64,000 nucleotides of DNA from Evernia prunastri (Eukaryota > Ascomycota > Lecanoromycetes > Lecanorales > Parmeliaceae), in contig NKYR01000009.1 of NCBI GenBank assembly GCA_003184365.1, forward strand, positions 248,001 through 312,000, in the 5' to 3' direction. The notes under the pieces are model-generated. The model was not told the origin of the DNA. It did not search any database and saw only the letters and a list, made by a program, of their open reading frames with translations. A program made the translations under genes and the position numbers. How positions within the stretch are numbered: the first letter of the stretch is position 1; every line of letters starts with the position of its first letter. Below are positions 32,110 through 42,281 of the stretch, piece after piece.

Positions 32110-33018
32110 CTAAGCCTCCTCGGCGTCCAACTCCGGATAATGCCTGTAGATCCCCATCCCATACTTCTTCCTCCTCTCACTCTTCAAATAAGCCGCAACG
32201 TTCTCCCTCCCCTTCACCCGCTCGTACAGCTCAAACACGAGCCCGAACTCCCCGCCCCGCCTCATCCGCCCCATCGCCACGGGGAACGCAAAGAGCAAGC
32301 CGTCCAGGCACTGCCAGAGCACCAGATCCGCATACGTCAGCTGGCCCCCGTAGAGCCACCGCGCCCCGCCGCCGCCCGCCAGCACGCGCTCGAAGTACCC
32401 GAGGAATTTCGGCAGGCGGTTGCTGACGTAGTCGGCGGCTTTCCGCTTCGATTCCGCCGTCTGCTCTTCGTAGTAGGCGGCCGTGGAGACGGGGTGGTGC
32501 GTGTCGTGGGCTTCGTTGCTCAGCCCGTCCAGGGCCGTGAGCGCGAGGTGGTTGATGCGGTAGATGGCGTTCGCGTCCGCGCGGGGTCCGGCCAGGTCCA
32601 GCCGCGGGCCGAGGTAGAGGAGGATGTTGGGCGTTTGGCTGATGGATAGGTCGCCGTGTTTGAGCACGGGGGGCGCGAAGGGCGGGGGGTTGGATGGGTC
32701 GCCTTTGTTCTTGGGGGAGATGAGGGATAGGAGGGTGCTCATGCCGTTCTCTTTATTTTCGTTGCAGGCGTCTGTGTAGGGGGTTTTGGTCTCTTCGAAG
32801 CAGAGCCTGATGTGTTCGCCGCGGCCGGGGAGGCCGGGCCAGTAGTAGAGCTCGTATGGGGGGGAGGAGGAGGATGAAGTTGCCATGGTGGATTGGAGGA
32901 TTGGATATAAGGTGCGTGAGTATTGGTGGATGCGACGGTGGGCGATGGGGTTGGTGCGGCTGGCTTGCTGGCGGATGGATGTTGTTATACTTGATGCGCG
33001 GTGTGGGAGAAGGAGCAT
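32110..33018 (-). CDS. Glutathione S-transferase
   Basis: Conjugates glutathione to electrophiles. From the internal Met at 32886 (MATSSSSSPPYELYYWPG) it has 258 residues with a thioredoxin-fold N-terminal domain. It contains LPGRGEHIRLCFEE and the glutathione-site loop ISQTPNILLYLG (cis-Pro position and Ser/Gln contact region). An all-helical C-terminal domain follows (ARWLYGGQLTYADLVLWQCL, the conserved N-capping region). The frame also opens 44 codons upstream at 33018. That extension has many Arg and Ser and few acidic residues, and looks like a mitochondrial presequence. Both starts may be used. The coding part is GC-rich, leaving antisense open frames. Confidence 0.85.
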   Translation of the reverse strand: MLLLPHRASSITTSIRQQASRTNPIAHRRIHQYSRTLYPILQSTMATSSSSSPPYELYYWPGLPGRGEHIRLCFEETKTPYTDACNENKENGMSTLLSLISPKNKGDPSNPPPFAPPVLKHGDLSISQTPNILLYLGPRLDLAGPRADANAIYRINHLALTALDGLSNEAHDTHHPVSTAAYYEEQTAESKRKAADYVSNRLPKFLGYFERVLAGGGGARWLYGGQLTYADLVLWQCLDGLLFAFPVAMGRMRRGGEFGLVFELYERVKGRENVAAYLKSERRKKYGMGIYRHYPELDAEEA

Positions 33019-36000
33019 TGAGGGGTTCGAGAAGGAGCTTCGGAAGGAGGGCTGGCTTCGTTTACGTCAAGCTGATGTCAGGCTCGCCGGAAGTCCCTAC
33101 TGCGAGCGATAAAGATGTTGCTGAGCAGCCACGAAGATGCGCGCGAATTGCTGGACCGTCTGACAATGTAAGAGCTTTACTCTACGACCAATGTTGTAGC
33201 TACCTTACCTTATCAAATCAACATGTGGATGGCGTGGGGCTGCACGGAGTTAGTATTCGGATATAAGAGACCCTTCTGGCCGTTTGCTTACTCTACCTTA
33301 CGAATAAGCGGCAATCCATTTGGGAGGATATGCTACGAGTGAAGTGTGTTCTTGCGACTCAATCAAAAGGATTACTGTATGTGATAGCAACGAATCCTGT
33401 GAAATTTGCCATGACCAAAAGCCCAAATCGATCTCAACGTGGATTGCCAATGCTTATTTGGCATGGTCAACGACGTCAAGAATATAAGTTGCTAGATTTT
33501 CCCTACTGCTGACCGACTGCCGCACGAGGGTACATTGTGTGTTTAGAAAGCTTGGAGCCTGAATTTTCGCCGAAGCAGAGCGGTAACGAACGCAAACGAC
33601 AAACAATCCTGACAGAGATGACAACTTGGTCCAGCGATCGAGCCAACTGACAAGTTGAAAAGCCTGCCAACATAGATTGTGGATATCCTCGGGGACTGCG
33701 TGAGAGTGGGCCAATACAGAGTGACCACGACTGCAAGTGACGATAATGATCATGGCGGAGTACTTCATGATCGAGAACACCAAATAATCCGCAAACTGGG
33801 TTCAACTATACAAGCAGCGAATGTCCCTGGGCTGTGCATGGACTGGATCTGTACAACCACTCTGGCAATTTGTAGTGGCAAAGAAGCTCAAGCCTTGCTG
33901 TCTCCTGTGGCTATCTCTGATGGGGATTTCTGGACTTCGACAATCATGATGCACCACCTCTTGAAGTGTACGCAACCTTACTATCAAGCTACCGCACTGA
34001 GCATCCGCTCCACCAATATAATTCCGCCAAACTTCCATAGATTCTTCGGCTCTCAAGGCTCCCTTCAAGATATTCGCTCTAAGCCTCCGACGTATCGACG
34101 CCATCAGGCTATGCCTTCAATGTGCGCTGACGAGTACTGTGCCATAGCACCGGTGTGCCTGTCATCGGATACTTCTCGAACGTGTGAAGTAAAGCCTTGA
34201 TGGTGGTGCGATGCCACCGCGTAAGTCTTTGTCAAGGCTTATACCGGTTGAAATCTTGTCTTGGTCCATGGCAGTCCAAGCTGCAAACGTATGCAGGTTT
34301 ATGCCCATGACCATTCCTTCCTTCCACGCAAGCCTGGTGCCGCGGCCGGCACTGAGGACTTTTGAGCTGCGGGCCCTGATCGTCCATCAATAGTCCGCTC
34401 GGGATATGTATCAATAGACTCAGATTGACCTGGTATCTGTCAGTCGATGAGTCAATCCACTATGAGATGGATTGAACAGCCAGAGCTCAAGGCAGTGGCA
34501 GCGGATTCCAAAACTCCCGGATCGATAGCAACCATCTTTCCGGTCATTTCCCGGGTTCATCCTTGACTTCAACCTTAGGCCATCCAAGACGACCCGTGAA
34601 GCCTCATGCTTGGTTCCGTAGCTCGCAGATGAAGCCAAATGACAACAAACGACCTTGGGATAGACAACGCCGAAATTATGTCATCCTTGCAGCATACCCC
34701 AGCGCGCTTCACGCAACCACATGCCTCCGGAAGCGTGGTAATACCTAGGAGCTCCGTTCACACGATTCAAGATGTCCACTTGATGTCTCGACCAGCGGCA
34801 CGAACGACAAAACCGCTGTTGCGCACACACTGTTACTCTATGTATCGTCCAAAAACAAAAAGTTGCGGGTAACAATATTGCATGGTCAGCCTTATGACGA
34901 GATTCGGAACCGAGCTTTGACTTTTCAAGTCTACGAGGCCATCTATCAATCAAACCGTTGACCATTCTGTGTCCCTCGCGGGCTTTCTTTCTTACAACAC
35001 TTCACCAACCCCACTGAAACGCACCTTGGAGGTCCTTCCCTCACCTTGATCGATTAGACAGAGTGTCCAAAGATTGTCAAATTTACAGGGCCAGATTGCC
35101 CATTCCTTGTCAATGGGGACGCTGTCCATGTGACGGACAACTATTGTCTCGCGGAACCGGCCCGGCACAAGATTCAGGTGCTGCGTGTGAATGCTGCAAC
35201 TAGAAGGGTATGCATCCGGCCCTTTGTGTCAAGCCAACGCCACCGGCCGCAAAAGTTTCATCGGTTACGAAGCTGAAGCGGTCCTCTGCAATCAGTGGAC
35301 TAATCTCGATTGGCTTGTCGTGCTTTTTTATCGCCACTGGGCCGTGGGGTCCCAGCTGATCTGCCTTGAAATGTTTCTCCTCCGTGTCCTGCATCGGGAG
35401 CCGGATTGCCACTCACTCCTCAGCCGTTCAAATACTAGCTGAGTACACGATCTGCATCTCAAGCATGATCACATGCGCAGAGAAGACCCAGAAAATTCCC
35501 AAGCTTGTATCAATGCTAAAATCTGGCTTGCTGGTCCTAGCCATCTTACCGACACGATGGGGTACGGCTGCCATCCGCTAGTGGCCTGCAGAGCCTGGAT
35601 TAATCTCCGAGATCACCTGCCAAACATTACATGCCTCAGAAGCGGCCACCAGTCCAGCCTCACTAGTGCCAAAAAATTCCAGTCCCCACTGCATGCATGA
35701 AGCCGCCCATGAAAGGCCTGGGAGGAAGTGGACTTTTCTGTGGGAAGTTGCGTGCTCAAATATTCCACGGAAGCAGAATCAACAACACAAGTAGGCTTCG
35801 TCCAACCCGTGGAACGGTCACCGTACCGACGAAATCCGTTGCAGACTGCAACTTACTACACGTAGTCGTACCTTCGGAATGGATGAAATTCGCAGCTGCA
35901 CTCACGAAGCATAGCACCTGAGCCGCCACAGAATATTAATGGCCCAAGCTCGGATATTGATGCGAAGGCGTCGTGCACTGGATAGGAATCAAAGCTAGCT

Positions 36001-36350
36001 AAGGTTGCATTAGTCCTTTCCAAGCTTCGGCGCCCAGAGACCAATACAGACTGAGCATTGACCCTATTACCTCGCCACCAGTAGCCCCTCTACTTGAGGC
36101 ATCCCATCCAATAGGGGCCGCATCAGTTACAGGCCAGTGGCACTTTGTCGAGGTACTTCGTGAGATCTATGTACTGAGGGAACAATCATCTTTCCACTGC
36201 GATGTAAAGGTACTTCCAAGCCTCCTCGAAGCAATATCACTCTCAAAAGTTGGTCTATAAATCAACACCGGACCGACTGCAGCAGCTCACATAAATTCTC
36301 TACCAACGAAAACGCCCTCTCGATACCCTTCTGAAATTTAGTCATTGCTC
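33019..36350. other. 3.3 kb stretch without a convincing gene
   Basis: Only short overlapping frames occur, on both strands. Around 34750-35210 (plus strand) a few stretches look like decayed coding text (for example NDKTAVAHTLLLYVSSKNKK, GPDCPFLVNGDAVHVTDN), but stops and frame changes separate them and I cannot name a family. This may be an old gene or transposon remnant. It borders the tandem gene array on its right. Confidence 0.4.
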
Positions 36351-37007
36351 ATGCCTTCCCATCCGATAATCCCCTAGCCAGACCATTGGTACTGTAGCAA
36401 CAATAGTATTCAATGTCAGGCGCGTGGCTGCGCTTTCACAACTCAACCGAACGGGCTGATAAAACAATTCGAAGATATGAAACGTCACTGTGCAGAGACT
36501 CCGGATGTTGAGCATGCGATCTTTTCGAACATGCTAAGACAACGAAGTTGTGCCACCTGTTCCTACACAGGCAATCAGGGCCAATCGAGCTCAAACAGAT
36601 TGAGGAAATTGTTCGCCCATGAAAAGGACGTTCACGATAGCGATACTATGTCACGCATGTCCGGATACATTGTTCTCGCTAGAAAAGGTCGTATCAACGG
36701 GCGGCTTGGACAGGAGTCTCGGAAGCTCGCTTTCGATCGCATGGTCGAGAGGCTCCAGGGATTTGAGCAACCGGTCACGCAACTGCTTTGCCAAATGGAA
36801 GGACTCCCACACTCCCTTGCAAATCTTCAACACATTCTCTCCACCGACTATCTACAACCGGACAGAGACCCCACTGCGGTCTGGTCGCCAGTACCTGCAG
36901 ATCGTTTTCTGTGGCTACTTCGTCCTGAAGGTACCGCCCCAGCAGACCTCCAATGGGGTCGAGTCTGGGCACGCTTGCGGCAGATGTATAGGAACGGACA
37001 TCTGTGA
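36351..37007 (+). pseudogene. Array copy 1: zinc-finger-like paralog with early stop
   Basis: First member of a same-strand array of related genes (36.3-42.3 kb); I do not recognise the family. Reading from ATG 36351, codon 9 is TAG (36375-36377). The next codons encode PDHWY, and the paralogs have a Trp before PDHWY/PEHWY, so the stop replaces TGG. After it the frame is open to 37007. It holds C-X4-C (CQARGC) with His 18 residues on. It then has EHAIFSNMLRQRSCATC, LFAHEKDVH, MSRMSGYIVLARKGRI, AFDRMVERL, VPADRFLWLLRP and the end WARLRQMYRNGHL. A shortened protein could start at Met 36477, after the first finger. It is otherwise intact, so the stop is recent or the shorter product is used. Confidence 0.7.
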
Positions 37008-37675
37008 CCAAACGCTGCAAAAGATACAAATGCGGGGCTCTGAATTTGTAAACGACTTTGGATGGCTCAATGGAAATCTTGGCTGCAGTCTTGTCATCAT
37101 GTAGCCCTTACGACTACAAGCTGTCCGTATTATCATTGCCTCTTGGACTTATTGCAATCGATACCAATTTCCCTCCTATCACGCGTGAGATGAGCCAGTC
37201 GGAAGCCTAGCTGGCATGAATCGCATGCAAGCTAATGCTGCAATGCAAATGGTCATGAGATGCGTCCATTTCACATCCGCGCCGGACTTTGCCAGGATTG
37301 CCTTTCTACAGCCTAAGGAATTCCCCGGCCAAGTCTATCCTGTAATTATTCCCACTAAATATATTGGCTCACAGAAGCTGCAGCTATCGGGTCTTTGGTC
37401 TTAACACGACGATTGGGAGGGCCGCGCGGCGATTGGAGCGGTCGAACACTTTTGGCCCTCACGAGTAGTTTCAATCTACTAGTTGGGTCTATATCGTTGC
37501 CACATATGGCTGGTATATTTATATTTCGTGGACCGCCCTTGATTTCTTCGTTCTCGCACAACTCAACCACTGTCTCAACGCTTTGCAACATAATACACCG
37601 CATTTGCAAAAGCTCACTCCTCCAATCATTCAACACAAGTTCTCATCCTGCCACCTGCTCGTCCCGCCTTTAACC
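37008..37675. other. Spacer between array copies 1 and 2
   Basis: No coding sequence is supported. The last 120 bp are C-rich and A-rich and look like the leader of copy 2. Confidence 0.5.
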
Positions 37676-38356
37676 ATGCATAAGTTTCCATGGCCGGATC
37701 ACTGGTACAACAACCAGGATCAAGGCGATATTCGCTGCATCGTTCCACATTGCCAATTCATCAGCCATACGATGACTTTCCCGGAGCAGTACGACGAGCT
37801 CGAAGCTCATTGCTCAGAAACGCAGGGTGCCGAGCACGCAATCCTGGGGAGAATGCTTCGGCAATCACTTTGTGCAATTGACGACTGCGATCGTTTCCCA
37901 TGGTTCAATAAATTGCATGAACGGATTAGGGCACTCTTTCATCACGAAAAATCCTTTCACAGCAGTCAAAATATGTCTCATATCTGCTCGTTTGTCAGGC
38001 TCGCTAGAGAAAGCCGTATTTGTAGCGGCCCTTGGAGGTTGCCTGTAGAAGAATGCGAAAAGCTCGCTTTCGAGCGAATGTTGGACAAGGTTATGGTTCT
38101 CCCTCAGGCAGAGAGAGATTCACTCTTCTACAGGAGCGGATATTACCATCTCCACGAACAAACCCGTCACATAATGGGGAAGATTCTCACTGCCGACCCC
38201 TTAGCAAACGAATTGGACCGCCCTCCCTACTGGTGGCCAGTACGCGCGGACCATTTCCTCAAGCTCATTCGCCCCGATCCCAACAATCCGGCTGATGACC
38301 AGTGGAACGTGACTTGGACGCGGTTGCGGGAGGAATATGCTTATGGGCGCATTTGA
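37676..38356 (+). CDS. Array copy 2: zinc-finger-like paralog, most complete
   Basis: An intact 226-residue open frame from ATG 37676 (MHKFPWPDHWYNN). It is the best reference member of the array. First metal-binding-like segment: C-X4-C (CIVPHC), then HC after 18 residues. Second segment: CAIDDC followed by LFHHEKSFH, a C2H2-like arrangement. Then come MSHICSFVRLARESRI, a basic/amphipathic middle (LAFERMLDKV), ILTADPLANELDRP, WPVRADHFLKLIRP and the terminal block NPADDQWNVTWTRLREEYAY followed by GRI. There is no signal peptide or membrane segment, so it is probably cytosolic or nuclear. I know no described family with this combination. A DNA- or protein-binding role is only suggested by the Cys/His pattern. 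Confidence 0.75.
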   Translation: MHKFPWPDHWYNNQDQGDIRCIVPHCQFISHTMTFPEQYDELEAHCSETQGAEHAILGRMLRQSLCAIDDCDRFPWFNKLHERIRALFHHEKSFHSSQNMSHICSFVRLARESRICSGPWRLPVEECEKLAFERMLDKVMVLPQAERDSLFYRSGYYHLHEQTRHIMGKILTADPLANELDRPPYWWPVRADHFLKLIRPDPNNPADDQWNVTWTRLREEYAYGRI

Positions 38357-38695
38357 TGGTGCCAGGGCTAGAACGCCAGTGAATGTTTGAACTTTTGTGG
38401 AGAATGACGTGGCTGTACTTGCGGGCTGAAACTGGCGAGAGATGCATTCAGTGGAGCATGCGAGTGTAATAGATGTACAAATGCAGCGATGAGAGGCATT
38501 CTGAGAGCTTCTATAATTACCAAGTCTCAGTCGTTTACTGCCTCACTGCGAGCCTCCCGTGTGCTGAGATCAACAAGCGTTTCGGATCCTTCACCACCAA
38601 CATCAGCTTTAATCCCGATCTCCGAATTAAAACGTAGTGCGCCATGAAGCGCACGAGAAGCCAACACATCGCAGCATCAAAGCTTCCACTCCTGC
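38357..38695. other. Spacer with decayed 5' part of an array copy
   Basis: Shortly before 38696 the plus strand encodes HEKPTH in a shifted frame. This matches the HEKxxH segment of the array genes. Nothing upstream of that is recognisable. Confidence 0.4.
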
Positions 38696-39046
38696 ATGTC
38701 TGTCAGACTAGCCAGAGAAAACATGTTACTTGGGCAGCTCGGACGCGAAGCTTTGGGGCATGCTTTTGATCGAGTGGTGGAGAAATTTCTCCGCCGTCCC
38801 TGCTTAGTGCTCTGTGAGCTCTGCGAATGAGCCATTTACCGGAGTACCTCTCAACATACCCTGAGAAGCTGTCAATCGATCCTCTCTTCCCACTATAAAA
38901 TCTTGAGCGGGATTTACGTTCCATACTCAGTACCGCCATGCCGAGCTTTCGGGGCAGCCTGTTCAAATACCATCGGTTTAGAGTATTGTGAGTGGCTGCT
39001 GGTCTGGAAGTATTTGAGGTTAGGCTACAAAAATGGCGTCATCTGA
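38696..39046 (+). pseudogene. Degenerate array copy between copies 2 and 3
   Basis: From 38696 the plus strand reads MSVRLARENMLLGQLGREAL, then HAFDRVVEKF. This aligns with the middle of the array genes (MSxxxxFVxLAR..., AFxRMVEK). A TGA follows after ELCE at about 38828. The same frame then continues with SILSSHYKILSG, a worn VPxDRF region (YVPYSVPPCRAF) and the terminal block WLLVWKYLRLGYKNGVI with its stop at 39044-39046, at the position of WTRLREEYAYGRI in copy 2. The N-terminal half with both fingers is missing or frame-shifted. It is a clear pseudogene of the family. Confidence 0.7.
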
Positions 39047-39587
39047 AGGATGAAAGTGAGCGATTGGGTAGCCAGGCTTCCACTGCGCGGTGATCACGGC
39101 TGAGGAAGATCCGGGAATGAACCGTAGGGCAGGAGAGCAGAGTGTAGAAACCATTGGTATAGCCCACGGTCTAAGGTCATCCGACTACAGCGAGCCTACT
39201 TCGTCCCGACCAGTAAGATCGAAGCATTGGCGGTATCGCTCCATGGTTGAAGCGGCTCCGATCTACTATTCCGTCTTCGATACTTACTAAAATGTATCGC
39301 CATTCGTGGATCACATGCAAGCTATTAACACTGTGCATCGGATGTATCCCATGATTACCTCTGGTTTCAAGGTAGCTTTAGAAGGGATAAGAAATCAGAC
39401 AAGACGCATAGAATCATGCAGGCTATCCCACTACTTTAAGCTACCCTTTGCTGCCTTTCCTTGCAGATTCAACCTTCACTTCAAGACCTGCAAAGCAAAC
39501 AGCAGTAATCAAAACGAATACCTTTGGACTACTCTTCACTCTTCAACAAAACCTACATCCTTCCCTTTATACAAAAATAATATTCTG

Positions 39588-40196
39588 ATGCCTTTTACGC
39601 CCATCATCACATATAGTGAAAGTGTATTCGACCAAGCGAATGACTTGATAGAACACTGCAGTTGTGGGTCTGATATGGATCACGAGCTCCTGGTCCATAT
39701 GCTGCGCCAAAGCCGGTGCGCCCATCACCATTGCACTCACCGTCAAGGTAACGGAAACCGTTCTCGGCAACTGTTCCACCATGAGACAATGATCCACAAC
39801 GGTGCTACCAGCATGTCGCGTATCGAGTCATTCGTCGCGCTCGTCAGGCAAGGACGTGTCGAGATCACTAGGCTCGAAGAGATCCAAATGGCCATCTTTA
39901 CGCGCATGGTGGAAAAGATCCATCTCATGGGCAATGCAGTCCTCATGATCTATCGGATGGCCGGATACCTCGATCCCAGAGACCACACCATAGACAACCT
40001 CAGAAAAATCCTATCGCCCTGGTACCTACGACCGAATTCTCTTCCCGTCACATACTGGGTTCCGGTACCATCAGATCGATTCCTCACGAATATCCCGCCC
40101 GCGGCCGACGCGCCGGCCAATGATCTGTGGAGGATCGTCTGGACGCGTCTTCGGCCTCATGTATGCCGGAGGAAGAATTTGAAGGAAGGCTATTGA
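39588..40196 (+). CDS. Array copy 3: zinc-finger-like paralog, shorter N-terminus
   Basis: An open frame of about 202 residues if started at MPFTPIITYSESVF (39588). The frame is open further upstream to 39306 but without family resemblance. It lacks the PxHWY start and the first C-X4-C of copies 1, 2 and 4. It keeps HELLVHMLRQSRCAHHHC, LFHHETMIH, MSRIESFVALVRQGRV, FTRMVEKIHLM, ILSPWYLRPNSLP, WVPVPSDRFLTNI, and APANDLWRIVWTRLRPHV near the end. The last residues diverge into a basic tail (CRRKNLKEGY). No disabling change is seen. Confidence 0.65.
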   Translation: MPFTPIITYSESVFDQANDLIEHCSCGSDMDHELLVHMLRQSRCAHHHCTHRQGNGNRSRQLFHHETMIHNGATSMSRIESFVALVRQGRVEITRLEEIQMAIFTRMVEKIHLMGNAVLMIYRMAGYLDPRDHTIDNLRKILSPWYLRPNSLPVTYWVPVPSDRFLTNIPPAADAPANDLWRIVWTRLRPHVCRRKNLKEGY

Positions 40197-41651
40197 CGCA
40201 GTGAGTCCAATACTCTGCTCTCTGGAGCTCAACGATTCTGGCTGTAACTCTGACCACTTTCCTGACAGTTAGACGCACTGTTATCTCACGGCCCTACCTT
40301 CTGCGACCACGCCGCTCACTGCATCTATGCTCTACGCTCTTCCTTGTTAGCCAATCCCTTTTCTACGACTTTCCCTTCTACCGGAACCACCCTCTACAGC
40401 TCCTCTACCATAGCCTTATGCAGCAATGGCCACATTCTCCAAACACCCACGAAACAAGCCCACGTCCCTTGCTCTTCGACGCTCCTATAAGCCGCGATCA
40501 ATGAACCCACGCGCCGGGTACGGAGTATGGGTCTGGAGGGTCTGAGAGGGCCGCGTGCGTATACGATTTGATAATCGACGGTGCTTTGCTGGCGTTAAGG
40601 TTCTACTTTCTACAAGGAAGGATGCTCTTTGACGTGGAATCTGGTGTGCAATTATATGGTATCGTGCTTAGAGAGAATTAAGTTTTTTAGATACTCTATG
40701 CAATGCATTCCTTTATCAAAACCTCGACGTGCTCCACCGTTGACTCGAGATCTCACTGTGAATTTCCGCCCCTTACTGCTGAGACAGAGACAACCAGCTA
40801 CGCGCCTGCTTCTTAACCGGTGATATCTACGGTCACGAATCAGAAAAAAGTTCGGTATTTCCTCCCCTGGACCTGAATTGACTAAAGCTAGGTCTGATTT
40901 TCCCAATTTCTGACCCCGCAGTCTGTATCTCTTGAAAAAAAAAGGTTTCTACTGATCGCGCAACCAAGATCCAGCAGCGTCTCGAATTTCCACCTGCAAT
41001 GACCCTGGCGTGCGACCATAGTTCCATAGCGGAATTATGCGAAGGGACCAAGCGAATATCCGATGCAAGCGCGTGACCGTATCGTGGTGGCGTAAGACCC
41101 AGGTTTCGAGAGGAACCAGTGGGCATGAGTGTTAAATTTTCAATTTGGAAGTGTTAAATATGGAGCATTGAGTGTTGAGTGTTGAGTGGCGTGTATTCCA
41201 CCGTGTTGCCCACTCCGGGCTCTGCGGCAGTTTGGTAGTTTTGTGTTAAAAGGTTCAAATAAAGCAAGTGGCGAGCGATGGTTTGATAGGCTTGGAATTC
41301 ACGTCGGGCGGGAGGCGTGAGCATCAGATCAATTTTACATTGTCCGGCCGTCGGACTGCACAGAGGCCTCTCGGGGCACGCGCTTGACATCATCGGCAAA
41401 GAGGCAAAACGACCATCTCCCTGGCTAGACACTCATTTCCAATGTATGCAATCCATACAAGGGCTGCGAGCACTCTTCGATTCTTTCCAAATACTCTTGC
41501 TCTTGGTAATTCTTCCTGGTCACCCACAAGCTCGTTGGCATTTACGGAAAGGAAAGCCGCACTCACAAGTGCATCAACTTTGGGCTCTCTTTCTTCCGAA
41601 TTCCCTCGAGCACCGTTCCTAAGTCGTGCCGTGCCTAAATCACACCGCAAG
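40197..41651. other. Spacer between array copies 3 and 4
   Basis: 1.45 kb without a supported gene. It holds a short GAGTGTT tandem (about 41165-41188) and an AT-rich tract at 40640-40700. The frame of copy 4 is open for 70 codons upstream of its ATG, but that part shows no family resemblance. Confidence 0.45.
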
Positions 41652-42281
41652 ATGCCACTGCGAGCAATCGAAGGATGGCCTGAACACTGGTACAACCGCG
41701 AAGGCTACATCCCCTGTCCCGCAAAAGGCTGCACCGAGGTCTTCAACAACGGTAATATCAGCAGCCTCAGCCGCAGAGGTGCTCATTGGGCCAACTACCA
41801 CGCCGGCTCCCCCACCTACAACGACCACGGCATTCTCCGAGCCATCTATAGCGAGACGGAGTGCGCCTACTGCCACCGCAGCTACCGGGCTCTCAGGGAG
41901 CTCTTTCGTCACGAGGAAGACGAGCACGGATCGAGCAACATGTCCACCATCGAAGGCTACCTGCATCTGATGAGGCGAGGTCTTGATACCAACGAGGCAT
42001 ACGAGTGTAGGCCTCACGCCTACGCGCGTTTGGCGGACAATATCTGGAGGTCCCCGTACCGCAACCGCCTTCTCTTTCGCGCCTATCCCCAGATGCTACC
42101 ACACGAGGCCAGCATGCAAGACCTCGAACGGATCCTCTGCTTTCAGAATCGCCAAGCGGGACTGAATGATGTCTCGTCGCAGAACTTCCTAACACATCTG
42201 CGCCCGAAGCCTGGTGATCAGTCTGCTTGGCCGGCAACCTACCAGGCGCTGCGTGATCAGTATGCGGAAGGGAGCATATGA
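41652..42281 (+). CDS. Array copy 4: zinc-finger-like paralog
   Basis: A 209-residue frame starting MPLRAIEGWPEHWYN. The first segment has C-X4-C (CPAKGC). The second is a textbook C2H2 spacing: C-AY-C, 12 residues, H, 4 residues, H (CAYCHRSYRALRELFRHEED then EH). Then MSTIEGYLHLMRRGLD, HAYARLADNI, LERILCFQNRQ, a changed VSSQNFLTHLRP at the place of VPxDRFLxLIRP, and the terminal YQALRDQYAEGSI. It is the most diverged intact member and the most GC-rich. The clean zinc-finger spacing here is the best clue to the family's fold. Confidence 0.72.
   Translation: MPLRAIEGWPEHWYNREGYIPCPAKGCTEVFNNGNISSLSRRGAHWANYHAGSPTYNDHGILRAIYSETECAYCHRSYRALRELFRHEEDEHGSSNMSTIEGYLHLMRRGLDTNEAYECRPHAYARLADNIWRSPYRNRLLFRAYPQMLPHEASMQDLERILCFQNRQAGLNDVSSQNFLTHLRPKPGDQSAWPATYQALRDQYAEGSI

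Noticed and set aside
32104..32649. 181-codon plus-strand frame across the GST gene
   Set aside because: Pro/His/Arg-rich antisense shadow of a GC-rich coding region.
35090..35300. Possible laccase or LysM-like fragment (CPFLVNGDAVHVTDN region)
   Set aside because: No copper-binding His motif or LysM consensus is present, and the frame is closed on both sides.
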